From Chloroflexota bacterium (GTDB lineage: Bacteria; Chloroflexota; Anaerolineae; B4-G1; SLSP01), in contig JAIOAX010000038.1 of the NCBI GenBank assembly GCA_019873645.1, positions 1-44,219 of the forward strand: a stretch of DNA of 44,219 bases, written 5' to 3'. The position numbers and the translations under genes were made by a program. Shown here piece after piece: positions 32,738 to 40,745 of this stretch. How positions within the stretch are numbered: position 1 is the first letter of the stretch; each line of letters opens with the position of its first letter. The notes beneath the pieces were generated by a model. It had not been told where the DNA came from. It worked only from the letters and a program-made list of their open reading frames with translations, and did not search any database.

Positions 32738-33127
32738 TCATTCGGCGACGTTTTGTGCCAAATCCGTAGTCTCAGCTTCGGCGGCATCCGCAGCGGTATC
32801 TTCGTCAACCTCTGCGTCCGCCTCTTCATCCAGAATTTCCATGTATGATGAGGCTTGATACTCTCCATCAACGGTAGCAGGCAAGCGGACTTGCAGTATC
32901 CTTCCCAAGGCAAACAGGATAACTGCAAATACCGCGTATTGGGCGAAGTTCCGCATATGGAAACTGGCGATTTCAAACTCATTGCCACTGATCACCAACT
33001 GCTCCGCTGCCACCATGTCGGAGACATAGCGAAACGAGTAGGTCGCTGCCCAAATCGTATAGAGCGCGATCAACCCCGCGAGAACATATAAAGCAACGCT
33101 GAGAACTGGAAATTTTACTCTTTGCAT
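32738..33127 (-). CDS. Small two-helix membrane protein, unknown
   Basis: This 129-residue protein has TM1 at ~8-32 (LSVALYVLAGLIALYTIWAA) and TM2 at ~62-78 (AQYAVFAVILFALGRIL). A very acidic Ala/Glu/Asp-rich cytoplasmic tail (DEEADAEVDEDTAADAAEAE) follows. The family is not recognised. The ribosome site is weak (GGCGG). It has terminators on both sides, so it is a single-gene transcript. Confidence 0.7.
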   Translation of the reverse strand: MQRVKFPVLSVALYVLAGLIALYTIWAATYSFRYVSDMVAAEQLVISGNEFEIASFHMRNFAQYAVFAVILFALGRILQVRLPATVDGEYQASSYMEILDEEADAEVDEDTAADAAEAETTDLAQNVAE

Positions 33128-33190
33128 GTTTTGCCGCCTGTCTGTGAACCTGATGTCCCTTTCTTGATCTTCTGTCGCTTTGCCTTAATA

Positions 33191-33220
33191 ATGCGATCGG
33201 GACTGCAATCCCGATCGCAT
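33191..33220 (-). terminator. Terminator of the DinB-fusion operon
   Basis: A 12-bp perfect stem ATGCGATCGGGA / TCCCGATCGCAT with a 6-base loop is followed on the minus strand by TTATTAA. It lies 88 bases after the pentapeptide-DinB gene. Confidence 0.75.
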
Positions 33221-33308
33221 ACATTAAAGCCCTTCACCGGATAGCTTCTACATTCTACGACCTATTGCGGCTTTGTCAATGGGGCGTATTGGATGGGTGC
33301 ATCTTCTA

Positions 33309-34085
33309 TTATTTGCCTCCCTCCAGATCGGCAAGGGCAGTCTCGGCCATGCGGATGTGTACCAGGTCGTGCTGCGCCATCCCTTGCAGTACACCGCCGA
33401 CACGCCCTTGCCCAAAATCCACATCACTGGTATCGCGCTTGAGGACCTCGGGCGTGATTGCGGCGACGAATGTCCGCATGCCGGCGTGGATCTCGTCCCA
33501 GGCTGCCAGCACAGTCTCCAGATCGTCGGTCGGCTCGCTGCCCACGTCGGCGAAGGCCGGATTCCCTTCAAGAAACGGGGGCAGAAAACCGAGTTTGCAC
33601 CATGGCCGGTCGTTACGCAGCAGCCAGCGATTGAGATACATGTCCTCGGCAAATACCAGATGGCGCACGTGCTCCAGCGCCGACCAGCGGTCGGGGCCGG
33701 GACGGATAATCAGTTTTTCAGGCGGCGTGGCACGCAAGCGGGCATAGAATCCGGCGCGCATTTCATCAAGGTGCGCTAACACACGCCGTACTTCATCGGG
33801 ATTGAAGATGTCGCTCATTCTAAGCCGCGCACGCTCCGGGTCGCGACGGTCGAATTCCGCTTCGATCAACTGATCCACCCGCACGCCGAAGATCGTCAAA
33901 CCGGAGATGTTGGCATCATCAATCACCATGTTTTTGAGATTGGCGTTGACAATGCGCACATCGGCCAGGTTGACGTCGTCGAAAGTCGCTGCCTGCAAGT
34001 TGACGTCTGCAAAAGTCGCTGCGTGCAGGTTGACGTGACGGAACTCTGTCCCCGCCATGTCCCGGTTCTCAAAGCGTTCGCTCAT
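33309..34085 (-). CDS. Pentapeptide-repeat / DinB-like fusion protein
   Basis: In this 258-residue protein, residues 1-70 are pentapeptide repeats (A/T-x-F-x-D/H, A-x-L/V-x-x, as in FADVNLQAATFDDVNLADV), a right-handed beta helix. From ~90 to the end is a DinB_2-type four-helix bundle with WSALEHVRHLVFAEDMYLNR and AQHDLVHIRMAE, whose His residues form the usual metal triad. DinB-fold proteins are metal-dependent thiol transferases or hydrolases. GAGGAGG precedes the ATG. It is the last gene of a four-gene minus-strand run with ThuA and Gfo/Idh genes. The fusion partner role is unknown. Confidence 0.82.
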   Translation of the reverse strand: MSERFENRDMAGTEFRHVNLHAATFADVNLQAATFDDVNLADVRIVNANLKNMVIDDANISGLTIFGVRVDQLIEAEFDRRDPERARLRMSDIFNPDEVRRVLAHLDEMRAGFYARLRATPPEKLIIRPGPDRWSALEHVRHLVFAEDMYLNRWLLRNDRPWCKLGFLPPFLEGNPAFADVGSEPTDDLETVLAAWDEIHAGMRTFVAAITPEVLKRDTSDVDFGQGRVGGVLQGMAQHDLVHIRMAETALADLEGGK

Positions 34086-34137
34086 GTTCTCCTCCTCACA
34101 GGTCGTTAGCGCGTTGACACCTTGGAAAGTTGGAACG

Positions 34138-34485
34138 TTACGTGAGCCTCAGTTGTTCCAGGTTCTCACGCGCGTTGGGCGCATGGGCAAGAAAGCCCTC
34201 CAGTTTGGCGCACCCGTAATCGGTGCAATAGGCGCAACTGGCTACGCCGCGTCCAATGGCGCAGGCGCGGATCTCACAGATATTGCAATAGCCCGCTACC
34301 CGCCCACCGGGAGTTGTCAGACAGCCGTCGCATATAAGGCCCTCCGCTGTAATTCCCGGCGCATTGAACAGCTTCCGCCATTCTGCCGCCACGCGCTCCA
34401 ACGCCTCCATATCATTGGCCTGGGTGGCGATGTACGCCGGACACTCCGCACAATTCAAACCGCAATATGCAATTAACTTATCCAT
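34138..34485 (-). CDS. DUF3795 cysteine-rich protein
   Basis: This 115-residue DUF3795 protein has the conserved YCGLNCAECPAYIAT at residues 7-21 and further Cys pairs (CDGC, CNICEIRAC, CAYC, YGC), about ten cysteines in all, consistent with metal or Fe-S binding. The function of the family is unknown. AAGGAG lies before the ATG. It lies 18 bases after the sugar oxidoreductase gene. Confidence 0.85.
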   Translation of the reverse strand: MDKLIAYCGLNCAECPAYIATQANDMEALERVAAEWRKLFNAPGITAEGLICDGCLTTPGGRVAGYCNICEIRACAIGRGVASCAYCTDYGCAKLEGFLAHAPNARENLEQLRLT

Positions 34486-34503
34486 TGAGGTTCTCCTTAC
34501 TCC

Positions 34504-35580
34504 CTACTCCAGAACAATTTCCCGCCCCTCCGCCGCCGAGCGGTAGCAGGCATCAATGATGCGGGTGCGGACAAGGGCTTCGCGGCCGTCAAGGCCGCGC
34601 CAGTCGCCGCTGCGGATGGCGTCCACAAAGCGGCGGATGGAGGCCAGGTGGCCTTCGCCTTTGCCCAGGTGCGGCTGAATGTCTACCGGGAGGCCGGCGA
34701 TGTCGGTGTAGAACATCAACGTGTCGCCCTGCACGTAGTTGACGACGCGAATCTCCGCGCCGCCCTCGGTACCGTAAAGCGTGACGCCGAATTCGTCGTT
34801 GTTGGCGCGGTAGGTGGCCCAGCTTGTCTCCAGGAGCAGGGCGGCGTTGCCTTCCAGGCGGATGAAGGCGCTCGCCAGGTCTTCGACTTCGTAACCGCCG
34901 CCGACCAACTGCTTCTGCATCCCACTGCCGCCGCGCCCGCGCGGGCCGAGTTCGGCGTAGACCGCGGCGCTCACCGTCAGTGCCTTCGGCTCGCCCAGCA
35001 AGTAGAGTGCCATATCGAGCATGTGCACACCCAGATCAATGAGCGGGCCGCCGCCGGCCATTTCTTTCTTGGTGAACCAACTCCCCAGACCGGGGATGCC
35101 GTTACGGCGCAACCACCAGGCTTTGGTGTGATAAATCCGCCCCAGGCCGCCCTGGTCAATGTAGGCCTTGAGCGCCTGTACATCGGCGCGCTGGCGGTGG
35201 TTGAAGGTGACGTCGAGCGCGCGTCCGGTGCGCGCCGCTGCCGCGACCATTGCTTCGGCGTCGGCGCGCGTGCTGGCAAGCGGCTTCTCGCAGAGCACGT
35301 GTTTGCCGCTTTCCATTGCCGCGATGGCGACGGGCGCGTGCAGGAAGTTGGGTGTGCAGACGTTGACGACGTCCAGGTCGTCGCGGGCTACGAGCGGCTT
35401 GTAATCGTCATAGAGATTGGGGATGTTGTTCGCCGCGCCGAATTCCTCCAGCCGTTTAGGATCGGTATCCGCCACAGCAACAACTTCAATACCGGGAATT
35501 TGCTGATAGGCGCGCAGGTGATGTCGTCCAATGCCCAGTCCGACGATGCCCACGCGCAAGGTATCTAAAGGTCCAGACAT
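34504..35580 (-). CDS. Gfo/Idh/MocA family sugar oxidoreductase 2
   Basis: This 358-residue NAD(P)-dependent sugar oxidoreductase has GIVGLGIGRHHLRAY (11-25), CEKPLAS with catalytic Lys99, and GGGPLIDLGVHMLDMALYLLG in the substrate domain. It differs clearly from the first family member at 7127-8320. It follows a ThuA-like gene by 37 bases, a pairing known from ThuA/ThuB of rhizobial trehalose use and from 3-keto-glycoside metabolism, so oxidation of a disaccharide at C3 or reduction of the keto form is plausible. The ribosome site AAAGGAG is rather far (11-12 bases) from the ATG. Confidence 0.9.
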   Translation of the reverse strand: MSGPLDTLRVGIVGLGIGRHHLRAYQQIPGIEVVAVADTDPKRLEEFGAANNIPNLYDDYKPLVARDDLDVVNVCTPNFLHAPVAIAAMESGKHVLCEKPLASTRADAEAMVAAAARTGRALDVTFNHRQRADVQALKAYIDQGGLGRIYHTKAWWLRRNGIPGLGSWFTKKEMAGGGPLIDLGVHMLDMALYLLGEPKALTVSAAVYAELGPRGRGGSGMQKQLVGGGYEVEDLASAFIRLEGNAALLLETSWATYRANNDEFGVTLYGTEGGAEIRVVNYVQGDTLMFYTDIAGLPVDIQPHLGKGEGHLASIRRFVDAIRSGDWRGLDGREALVRTRIIDACYRSAAEGREIVLE

Positions 35581-35617
35581 AGAATGATAATCTCCTTTAC
35601 GAATTGCGTTTTACGCT

Positions 35618-36361
35618 TTACGCTTCAATCTCAAACTTTTCGAGCGCTTGAGGGCAATGTGGGGCTTTCGCCATGTCGCGGAAATTCACGACATTGACCG
35701 GGGCGCACCAGCGCACGGCGTTGGTGATGACCTGCTGCACTTCCTTCTGGTAGTAAATGGGGAAGGTCTCGTGGCCGGGCTGGAAGTAGAAGATTTTGCC
35801 GCGCCCGCGATACCAACAACACCCGCTGCGGAACACCTCGCCGCCCTGGAACCAACTGATGAAGATCAACTCATCGGGCTGCGGGATGTCGAAGAACTCG
35901 CCGTACATCTCGGTGTGCGGAATCTCGAAGTACTCGCCCAAGCCCTCAACGATGGGGTGTCCCGGCGCCACCACCCACAGGCGATGCCGCTCGCCGACCT
36001 CGCGCCACTTGAGCGAGCAGTTCGTGCCCATCATGCGGCGGAAAATCTTGGAGAAGTGGCCGGAGTGCAGGACGATTAGCCCCATCCCATTGAGGATGCG
36101 CTGCTGCACCTTGTCCACGATTTCGTCCTTGACCTCATGGTGCGCCATGTGCCCCCACCAGATAAGCACGTCGGTGTTCGCCAGCACTGCATCGGTGAGG
36201 CCGTGCTCCGGCTCATCAAGGGTGGCCGTACCAACAGTGTAACCGGCGGCCTCCAAAAAGTCGGCAATGGCCCGATGGATGCCATCAGGATAAACTTCTT
36301 TGACGGCCTGATCGGTCTTTTCGTGACGGAATTCATTCCAAACGGTAACGCGAATGTTCAT
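35618..36361 (-). CDS. ThuA-like protein
   Basis: This 247-residue ThuA-family protein has a class-I-glutamine-amidotransferase-like fold: [24 protein letters not shown] segment ([14 protein letters not shown]), [12 protein letters not shown], and [14 protein letters not shown] near the C-terminus. The His residues in these loops are the family's likely metal or substrate ligands. ThuA of Sinorhizobium works with ThuB in trehalose use through 3-keto intermediates; here the next gene is a Gfo/Idh enzyme, so a similar role is likely. AAGGAG lies before the ATG. It is the first gene of the run down to 33309. Confidence 0.9.
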   Translation of the reverse strand: MNIRVTVWNEFRHEKTDQAVKEVYPDGIHRAIADFLEAAGYTVGTATLDEPEHGLTDAVLANTDVLIWWGHMAHHEVKDEIVDKVQQRILNGMGLIVLHSGHFSKIFRRMMGTNCSLKWREVGERHRLWVVAPGHPIVEGLGEYFEIPHTEMYGEFFDIPQPDELIFISWFQGGEVFRSGCCWYRGRGKIFYFQPGHETFPIYYQKEVQQVITNAVRWCAPVNVVNFRDMAKAPHCPQALEKFEIEA

Positions 36362-36383
36362 GATAGGTCTCCTTGAGTTTAGT

Positions 36384-36424
36384 GATCAGTAATTAGGGAT
36401 CAGGGATTAGGAATCAGGGATTAG
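36384..36424 (-). repeat. 14-bp microrepeat before the ThuA gene
   Basis: GATCAGTAATTAG, GGATCAGGGATTAG and GAATCAGGGATTAG stand in tandem between the HIT gene and the ThuA gene, about 25 bases from the ThuA start, so they would lie in its mRNA leader. Confidence 0.85.
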
Positions 36425-36449
36425 TCACTGTTGATAATATACCATATTT

Positions 36450-36938
36450 TTACTTTAGTGCATCGAACAGGGGGCGAAAGGTCGCATAAGTATCGTCCAG
36501 CGATTGCGGGATGATGCGCGTCTCGCCGATGACGGTCATGTAGTTTACATCGCCGGCCCAACGCGGGACGATGTGCAGATGAATGTGTTCCGCCACGCCC
36601 GCACCCGCGACACTGCCTTCGTTCACGCCGATATTGAAGCCGTGGGGTTTGAAGACCTCACGCAACGCGCGCAGACAGTGCTGCACCAATTGCATCATCT
36701 CCAGCAACGTCGCATCATCCAGCGTTTCCAGGGTTGCGGTATGGGTATAGGGGACGACCATCATGTGGCCATTCGTATAGGGGAAACGGTTGAGCATCAC
36801 CGCGCAATGCGCGCCGCGATAGAGGATATGCTCGGCGGCGTCGGTTTGCGCCAATTTGTGACAGAAAAGACAGCCGTTGATTTTAGTATTTTCACCACGC
36901 AAATAGGGCATGCGCCATGGCGCCCACAATTGTTTCAT
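36450..36938 (-). CDS. HIT-family nucleotide hydrolase/phosphorylase
   Basis: This 162-residue histidine-triad protein has the triad HIHLHIVPRW near residue 122. An N-terminal CLFCHK zinc-type pair and the CAVMLNRFPYTNGHMMVVPY stretch resemble the Ap4A phosphorylase/GalT-like HIT branch (starting LWAPWRMPYL). It acts on dinucleoside polyphosphates or nucleotide conjugates. ATG 36938 was chosen because GAGG lies 6 bases upstream. It starts 15 bases after atpG, so it is likely transcribed with the ATPase operon. Confidence 0.92.
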   Translation of the reverse strand: MKQLWAPWRMPYLRGENTKINGCLFCHKLAQTDAAEHILYRGAHCAVMLNRFPYTNGHMMVVPYTHTATLETLDDATLLEMMQLVQHCLRALREVFKPHGFNIGVNEGSVAGAGVAEHIHLHIVPRWAGDVNYMTVIGETRIIPQSLDDTYATFRPLFDALK

Positions 36939-36953
36939 CGTTAGCCTCACTGG

Positions 36954-37892
36954 TTATGATTCGGGTCGGTGTTCTCTTTCCAGGAGTCCTGCACCGACGG
37001 CAAGTTCCTGCATTTCACGGGTGATGGCCTGGCGGCGCGCCGATCGGAGTTCCAGCGTCAATTCTTCAACCAGACGTTCGAGATTCTGCGTTGCAGACTC
37101 CATCAGTTGAAAGCGCGCCGCATGTTCTGAAGCCGCTGCATTTAACAACCGGGTATAGAAATTCAACGCCGTCCACTGAGCAATGAGACGCACATAGAGA
37201 CGTAGCGGGTCGGTTTCAACAATGTAAGGCGTGGGTGGTGTCTCTGCATCCGGCACGAGCGAAACGGCGGATGGCAACTCCGGCGGCAACAGGCGCACCA
37301 GCCTCGCGGTGTAACGCCCCGGGCCGCCGTAGGCGTTGTAGAGCACCTCCACAGCGTCAATCTCGAAAGCCTCATACTGCTGCAACCATGTGTGGGTCAA
37401 CCGGTAGGCCAGTTCAAAGGTCGGCAGGCGTGTCACGGGTAGCTTCTGTGAACGCTGCGGCGGACATTTTTGTCTTTGAAAGGTGCGCACCAACCGCGAT
37501 CCCAGGGCTATGATTTCGACGCTCAGGCCGCGTTGTTCTTGCTCCTGCACATAACGGACAGCGTGCTCGACAGGCGCCACGTTATAACGTCCACACAACC
37601 CACGTTCGCTGCCGATGACTGCAAGAATCACACGCCCGCTGTGCACTTGCCTGGACATGTCCCCATAGCTGCGCAGGCGTGACAATCCTCGGGGTGACGC
37701 GGGTTTTTGCAGATAAGGCAGCACGGCGGGCAACAGGGACAACAAGCGTCCGCTGTAGACCTCCAGACCGCGCAAACGGTTGAGCGCCATTTGCCAGCTT
37801 CCCAATGAGATCGTCCGCAGCGCCGTCAAAATCGGGCTGACACTACGGATATTGTCCAGACGGCTCTGGATACGTTCCAGGTCTTGGGCCAT
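36954..37892 (-). CDS. atpG: N-ATPase gamma subunit
   Basis: This 312-residue F1 gamma subunit (central shaft) has an N-terminal helix MAQDLERIQSRLDNIRSVSPILTALRTIS and a C-terminal helix with NLERLVEELTLELRSARRQAITREMQELAVGA, forming the coiled-coil rotor. The middle domain has GSERGLCGRYN. The sequence is more divergent than usual housekeeping gamma, as expected for N-type ATPases. It begins 3 bases after the receptor-like gene with no clear ribosome site, so translational coupling is likely. It is the last atp gene. Confidence 0.92.
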   Translation of the reverse strand: MAQDLERIQSRLDNIRSVSPILTALRTISLGSWQMALNRLRGLEVYSGRLLSLLPAVLPYLQKPASPRGLSRLRSYGDMSRQVHSGRVILAVIGSERGLCGRYNVAPVEHAVRYVQEQEQRGLSVEIIALGSRLVRTFQRQKCPPQRSQKLPVTRLPTFELAYRLTHTWLQQYEAFEIDAVEVLYNAYGGPGRYTARLVRLLPPELPSAVSLVPDAETPPTPYIVETDPLRLYVRLIAQWTALNFYTRLLNAAASEHAARFQLMESATQNLERLVEELTLELRSARRQAITREMQELAVGAGLLEREHRPES

Positions 37893-37895
37893 CGT

Positions 37896-38231
37896 TTACC
37901 GGTACGTCTCAAAACGCTCCAAATCCCAGACAAAGACCACAGCGCCGCCGATGTAAGTCATCGGTGAGCGCAGCAGGCCGACGGGTAAACCGCTCGCCGG
38001 TGGCTCTTCTCCAGATTCCAGTTTAATCTGGGTCCGGCAGTTGTCACGGATAATTTTCAAAACGTGATCCAGGTCTTTTTCCTGTATCGCGGTGAAAAGC
38101 ATCTCCTGTGCCTGTCGCAACATTCCGCCGCGGCTGTCGGTAAACGTCGCTGTGTACCCCGCCGCAATCAACGCCTCGATGACTTGACTGGCCTGATCAC
38201 GCGGGACAACCGCCATCACCATTTTGCGCAT
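37896..38231 (-). CDS. Cyclic-di-AMP receptor family (PstA/DarA-like) protein inside the ATPase operon
   Basis: This 111-residue P-II-like protein has a start MVMAVVPRDQASQVIEALIAAG, a middle TDSRGGMLRQAQEMLFTAI and a C-terminus GGAVVFVWDLERFE. These follow the DarA/PstA pattern of Bacillus and Staphylococcus (IVAVVQDQD, TTGGFLKSGNTT, GGATVFVLPVDEF) over the full length. In the ligand loop GG is kept, FL is ML, and the GNTT Asn is not conserved, so cyclic-di-AMP binding is plausible but not assured. The gene sits between atpA (15 bases) and atpG (3 bases), a place where N-ATPase operons normally have nothing. It may regulate the Na+ ATPase or report nucleotide state. Confidence 0.85.
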   Translation of the reverse strand: MRKMVMAVVPRDQASQVIEALIAAGYTATFTDSRGGMLRQAQEMLFTAIQEKDLDHVLKIIRDNCRTQIKLESGEEPPASGLPVGLLRSPMTYIGGAVVFVWDLERFETYR

Positions 38232-38246
38232 AACAGCCCCCCTGAC

Positions 38247-39938
38247 CTATGGAATTCTCATTTTTCTGATCCAGGCGACGCGGAAATCTTCGGCGGTTTG
38301 CGGCAACACCGCACGGATTTCTTCGAGGAACTGCGGCGAGCGTCCGGCGCGCGCATAGAGCGTCGGATGTGCTGCTGCAAAATGTGCCAGGAACGCGCGC
38401 TCGAACGCCGGAATTTCATCCGGTAAGATGTCGTCCAGGTAGCCTTCCGCCGCCATCGCCAGCATGATGATCTGCGCTACCAGCGGCAAGGGCTGATGCA
38501 CGGGTTGCGTCAGCAGGCGTTGCAGGCGCTCGCCACGCTGAATCTGGCGCTGGGTGGTTTCGTCAATGTCGGTGCCGAAACGCGCAAACCGCGCTACTTC
38601 TTCAAATTGCGCCAGTTCCAGCCGCAGCATTGCTGCCAGGGCGCGCATCGCTGGAACCTGGGCCGCGCCGCCTACCCGTGAGACCGAACGTCCGGCGTCA
38701 ATGGCCGGTTTCACGCCCTGGTTGAACAGGTCATTGTCGAGCAGAATCTGCCCGTCGGTGATCGAGATCACGTTCGTGGGGATGTAGGCCGCGATGTTGC
38801 CCTGCTGTGTTTCCACAATCGGCAGCGCCGTCAACGAATGGCCGCCGGCGGATTCATTGAGCTTGCAGGCCCGTTCCAACAGCCGCGAGTGCAGGTAGAA
38901 GATGTCACCGGGGTATGCCTCACGGCCCGACGGGCGCCGCAATAGCAAGCTCAGCTCGCGGTAGGCATCGGCATGGCGCGTCAGATCATCGTAGACCACC
39001 AGCACATCACGCCCTTCGCGCATGACCCCCTCGGCCATCGTGCAACCGGCGTAGGGCGCAAGGTAACGCAGGGCGGGCGGATCATCAGGGCTGGAAACGA
39101 CGACGGTGGTGTATTCCAGTGCGCCGGCATTGCGCAACGTTTCAATGACGGCCAGCGTGGAGGACTTTTTCTGTCCGATCGCCACGTAAAAGCAGGCCAC
39201 GTCGGTATGTTTCTGGTTGATGATGGCATCCACAGCCAGCGTGGTTTTGCCTGTCTGCCGGTCGCCGATGATCAGTTCTCGCTGTCCACGTCCGATGGGA
39301 ACAAGCGCGTCCACCATTTTCCAACCGGTCAACAGCGGTTCGTTCACCGGTTCGCGTTCAACAATGCCCGGTGCATCCTGTTCAAGGTAAGCAGAGGCGG
39401 CCGCTTCAATTGGACCGCGTTCATCCAATGGCTGTCCCAACGGATTGACCACCCGCCCCAGGAGGTTGTGACCGACCGGCACTTGGAGCCGTTTGCCGGT
39501 TGCCAGCACCTGATCGCCGCCCTGAATACCTTCATCCAGCCCCAACAAGATCACATCCACGTGGGTGTGTTCCAGGTTGAGGATCAAACCTTGCACGCCG
39601 GTGGGGAACGTCACCAGCTCATCGGTGCGGGAGTCAGGCAGGCCCGAAAGCATCGCCACGCCGTCGCCGATACGCTGCACCGTCCCCACAGCCCGAAAAT
39701 CCACCCGCGGCGTGATCGTGACCGTCCGCTCTATCAACAGTTGCACCAGGCGGGGAACATCAGGCTGTACCCGCGAGACACCGACAAGCGCGGCTGCCTC
39801 TGCACTCAAGCGCTTCACGATGGCGGTGTCGCCGGCATGGTAGCGATTGACATCCGCGCCGATGTACGCGGCACGTTCATGCAAGCTACGGAGCAAGGCC
39901 CTGCTGTCAGGCTGTTCATCTGTGGAACGTTCAGTCAT
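38247..39938 (-). CDS. atpA: N-ATPase alpha subunit with long N-terminus
   Basis: This 563-residue F1 alpha subunit has Walker A GDRQTGKT (225-232), VVVYDDLTRHADAYR, and the RSVSRVGGAAQ region carrying the arginine finger. The beta-barrel domain starts only at VGTVQRIGDGVA (84-95), about 55 residues later than in E. coli alpha. The extra N-terminal stretch (RALLRSLHERAAYIGADVN and onwards) is helical and may bind the delta-like part of AtpF. It overlaps the end of atpF by 8 bases. It forms the hexamer with beta and catalyses no hydrolysis itself. Confidence 0.95.
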   Translation of the reverse strand: MTERSTDEQPDSRALLRSLHERAAYIGADVNRYHAGDTAIVKRLSAEAAALVGVSRVQPDVPRLVQLLIERTVTITPRVDFRAVGTVQRIGDGVAMLSGLPDSRTDELVTFPTGVQGLILNLEHTHVDVILLGLDEGIQGGDQVLATGKRLQVPVGHNLLGRVVNPLGQPLDERGPIEAAASAYLEQDAPGIVEREPVNEPLLTGWKMVDALVPIGRGQRELIIGDRQTGKTTLAVDAIINQKHTDVACFYVAIGQKKSSTLAVIETLRNAGALEYTTVVVSSPDDPPALRYLAPYAGCTMAEGVMREGRDVLVVYDDLTRHADAYRELSLLLRRPSGREAYPGDIFYLHSRLLERACKLNESAGGHSLTALPIVETQQGNIAAYIPTNVISITDGQILLDNDLFNQGVKPAIDAGRSVSRVGGAAQVPAMRALAAMLRLELAQFEEVARFARFGTDIDETTQRQIQRGERLQRLLTQPVHQPLPLVAQIIMLAMAAEGYLDDILPDEIPAFERAFLAHFAAAHPTLYARAGRSPQFLEEIRAVLPQTAEDFRVAWIRKMRIP

Positions 39939-40713
39939 GCGCCAGTTTCTCCTTCAGGGCCGCCAAAACCTCAGTGCGCAGACCCTCCAGTTTGCCGGCA
40001 ATGGTGTTATCCAACACCAGATCGCCGATACGCACCCGAATTCCCAGGCCCAATGTCGGCTCGATTTTCAGGTCAAGCGTGATATTGCGGTCGGCAAGCG
40101 CGGTAAAAGTGCGCACCAGGTGCCCCTGCTGTTCGGGGGAAAGCGGCAACGCCGCGCGCGCAATGACCACAGGTGTACGTACCCCCAGCGAACGGCGCAA
40201 GTCATCCACACGCTGCATGTCGGTGCGCCCCAGCTCCCATACGCTATCGTTAAGTTGTTTGAGCAATGCCGCTTGCAGGTGTGCCGGTGACACCCGCCCT
40301 ATCGTCATAGCGCTGACATCCAGTACGGCGCGCAGCAAATCCGCATGAAATTCATCCACGGCCTGGCGTTTCAAGCGATGGGCATCCATCTGCGCTTCGA
40401 CAAGGATGCGCTCCACTTCAGCCTGTACCTCCTGCATCAGTGCCAGGCGGTCCGCTGCGGCCTGTTCTTCAGCCCTGGCAAGAATCGCCGCTGCTTCATC
40501 CTCGATGTTTGCCATGCGCGTTTCAAACTCCAGGCGCAACGCCGCCGCGGCTTCCCGGTCGGCCAGCAATGCCTGCATCAACTGCTCCTTTTCCGCTGCA
40601 CATGCCTTGATGCGCCGTGACATCGGACGGAAGAGGAACAAATAGAGCAGTGTCGAGAAGATCAAGAAGTTGACGATCTGCCAGAGGACGGTAGAAAGAT
40701 CAAGTTCAAGCAT
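39931..40713 (-). CDS. atpF: N-ATPase b subunit fused to delta C-domain
   Basis: In this 260-residue protein, residues 1-28 form a membrane anchor (LSTVLWQIVNFLIFSTLLYLF) and ~30-140 a long b-type coiled coil rich in Glu/Ala/Arg. From ~165 to the end (RAALPLSPEQQGHLV, LKIEPTLGLGIRVRIGDLVL) it matches the C-terminal domain of the delta/OSCP subunit. Its operon has no atpH, so this chain does both jobs, as in known N-ATPases, which lack delta and have a long b. ATG 40713 follows AAAGGG; a longer frame starting at 40938 would overlap atpE and is rejected. Confidence 0.93.
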   Translation of the reverse strand: MLELDLSTVLWQIVNFLIFSTLLYLFLFRPMSRRIKACAAEKEQLMQALLADREAAAALRLEFETRMANIEDEAAAILARAEEQAAADRLALMQEVQAEVERILVEAQMDAHRLKRQAVDEFHADLLRAVLDVSAMTIGRVSPAHLQAALLKQLNDSVWELGRTDMQRVDDLRRSLGVRTPVVIARAALPLSPEQQGHLVRTFTALADRNITLDLKIEPTLGLGIRVRIGDLVLDNTIAGKLEGLRTEVLAALKEKLAHD

Positions 40714-40745
40714 AATCAGCCCTTTCGCATTCCAGAGGCACCCCC

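Noticed and set aside
38973..40082. 369-codon plus-strand frame opposite atpA/atpF
   Set aside because: It lies antisense to highly conserved ATPase genes and its composition (His/Arg/Gln-rich) is that of a shadow frame.
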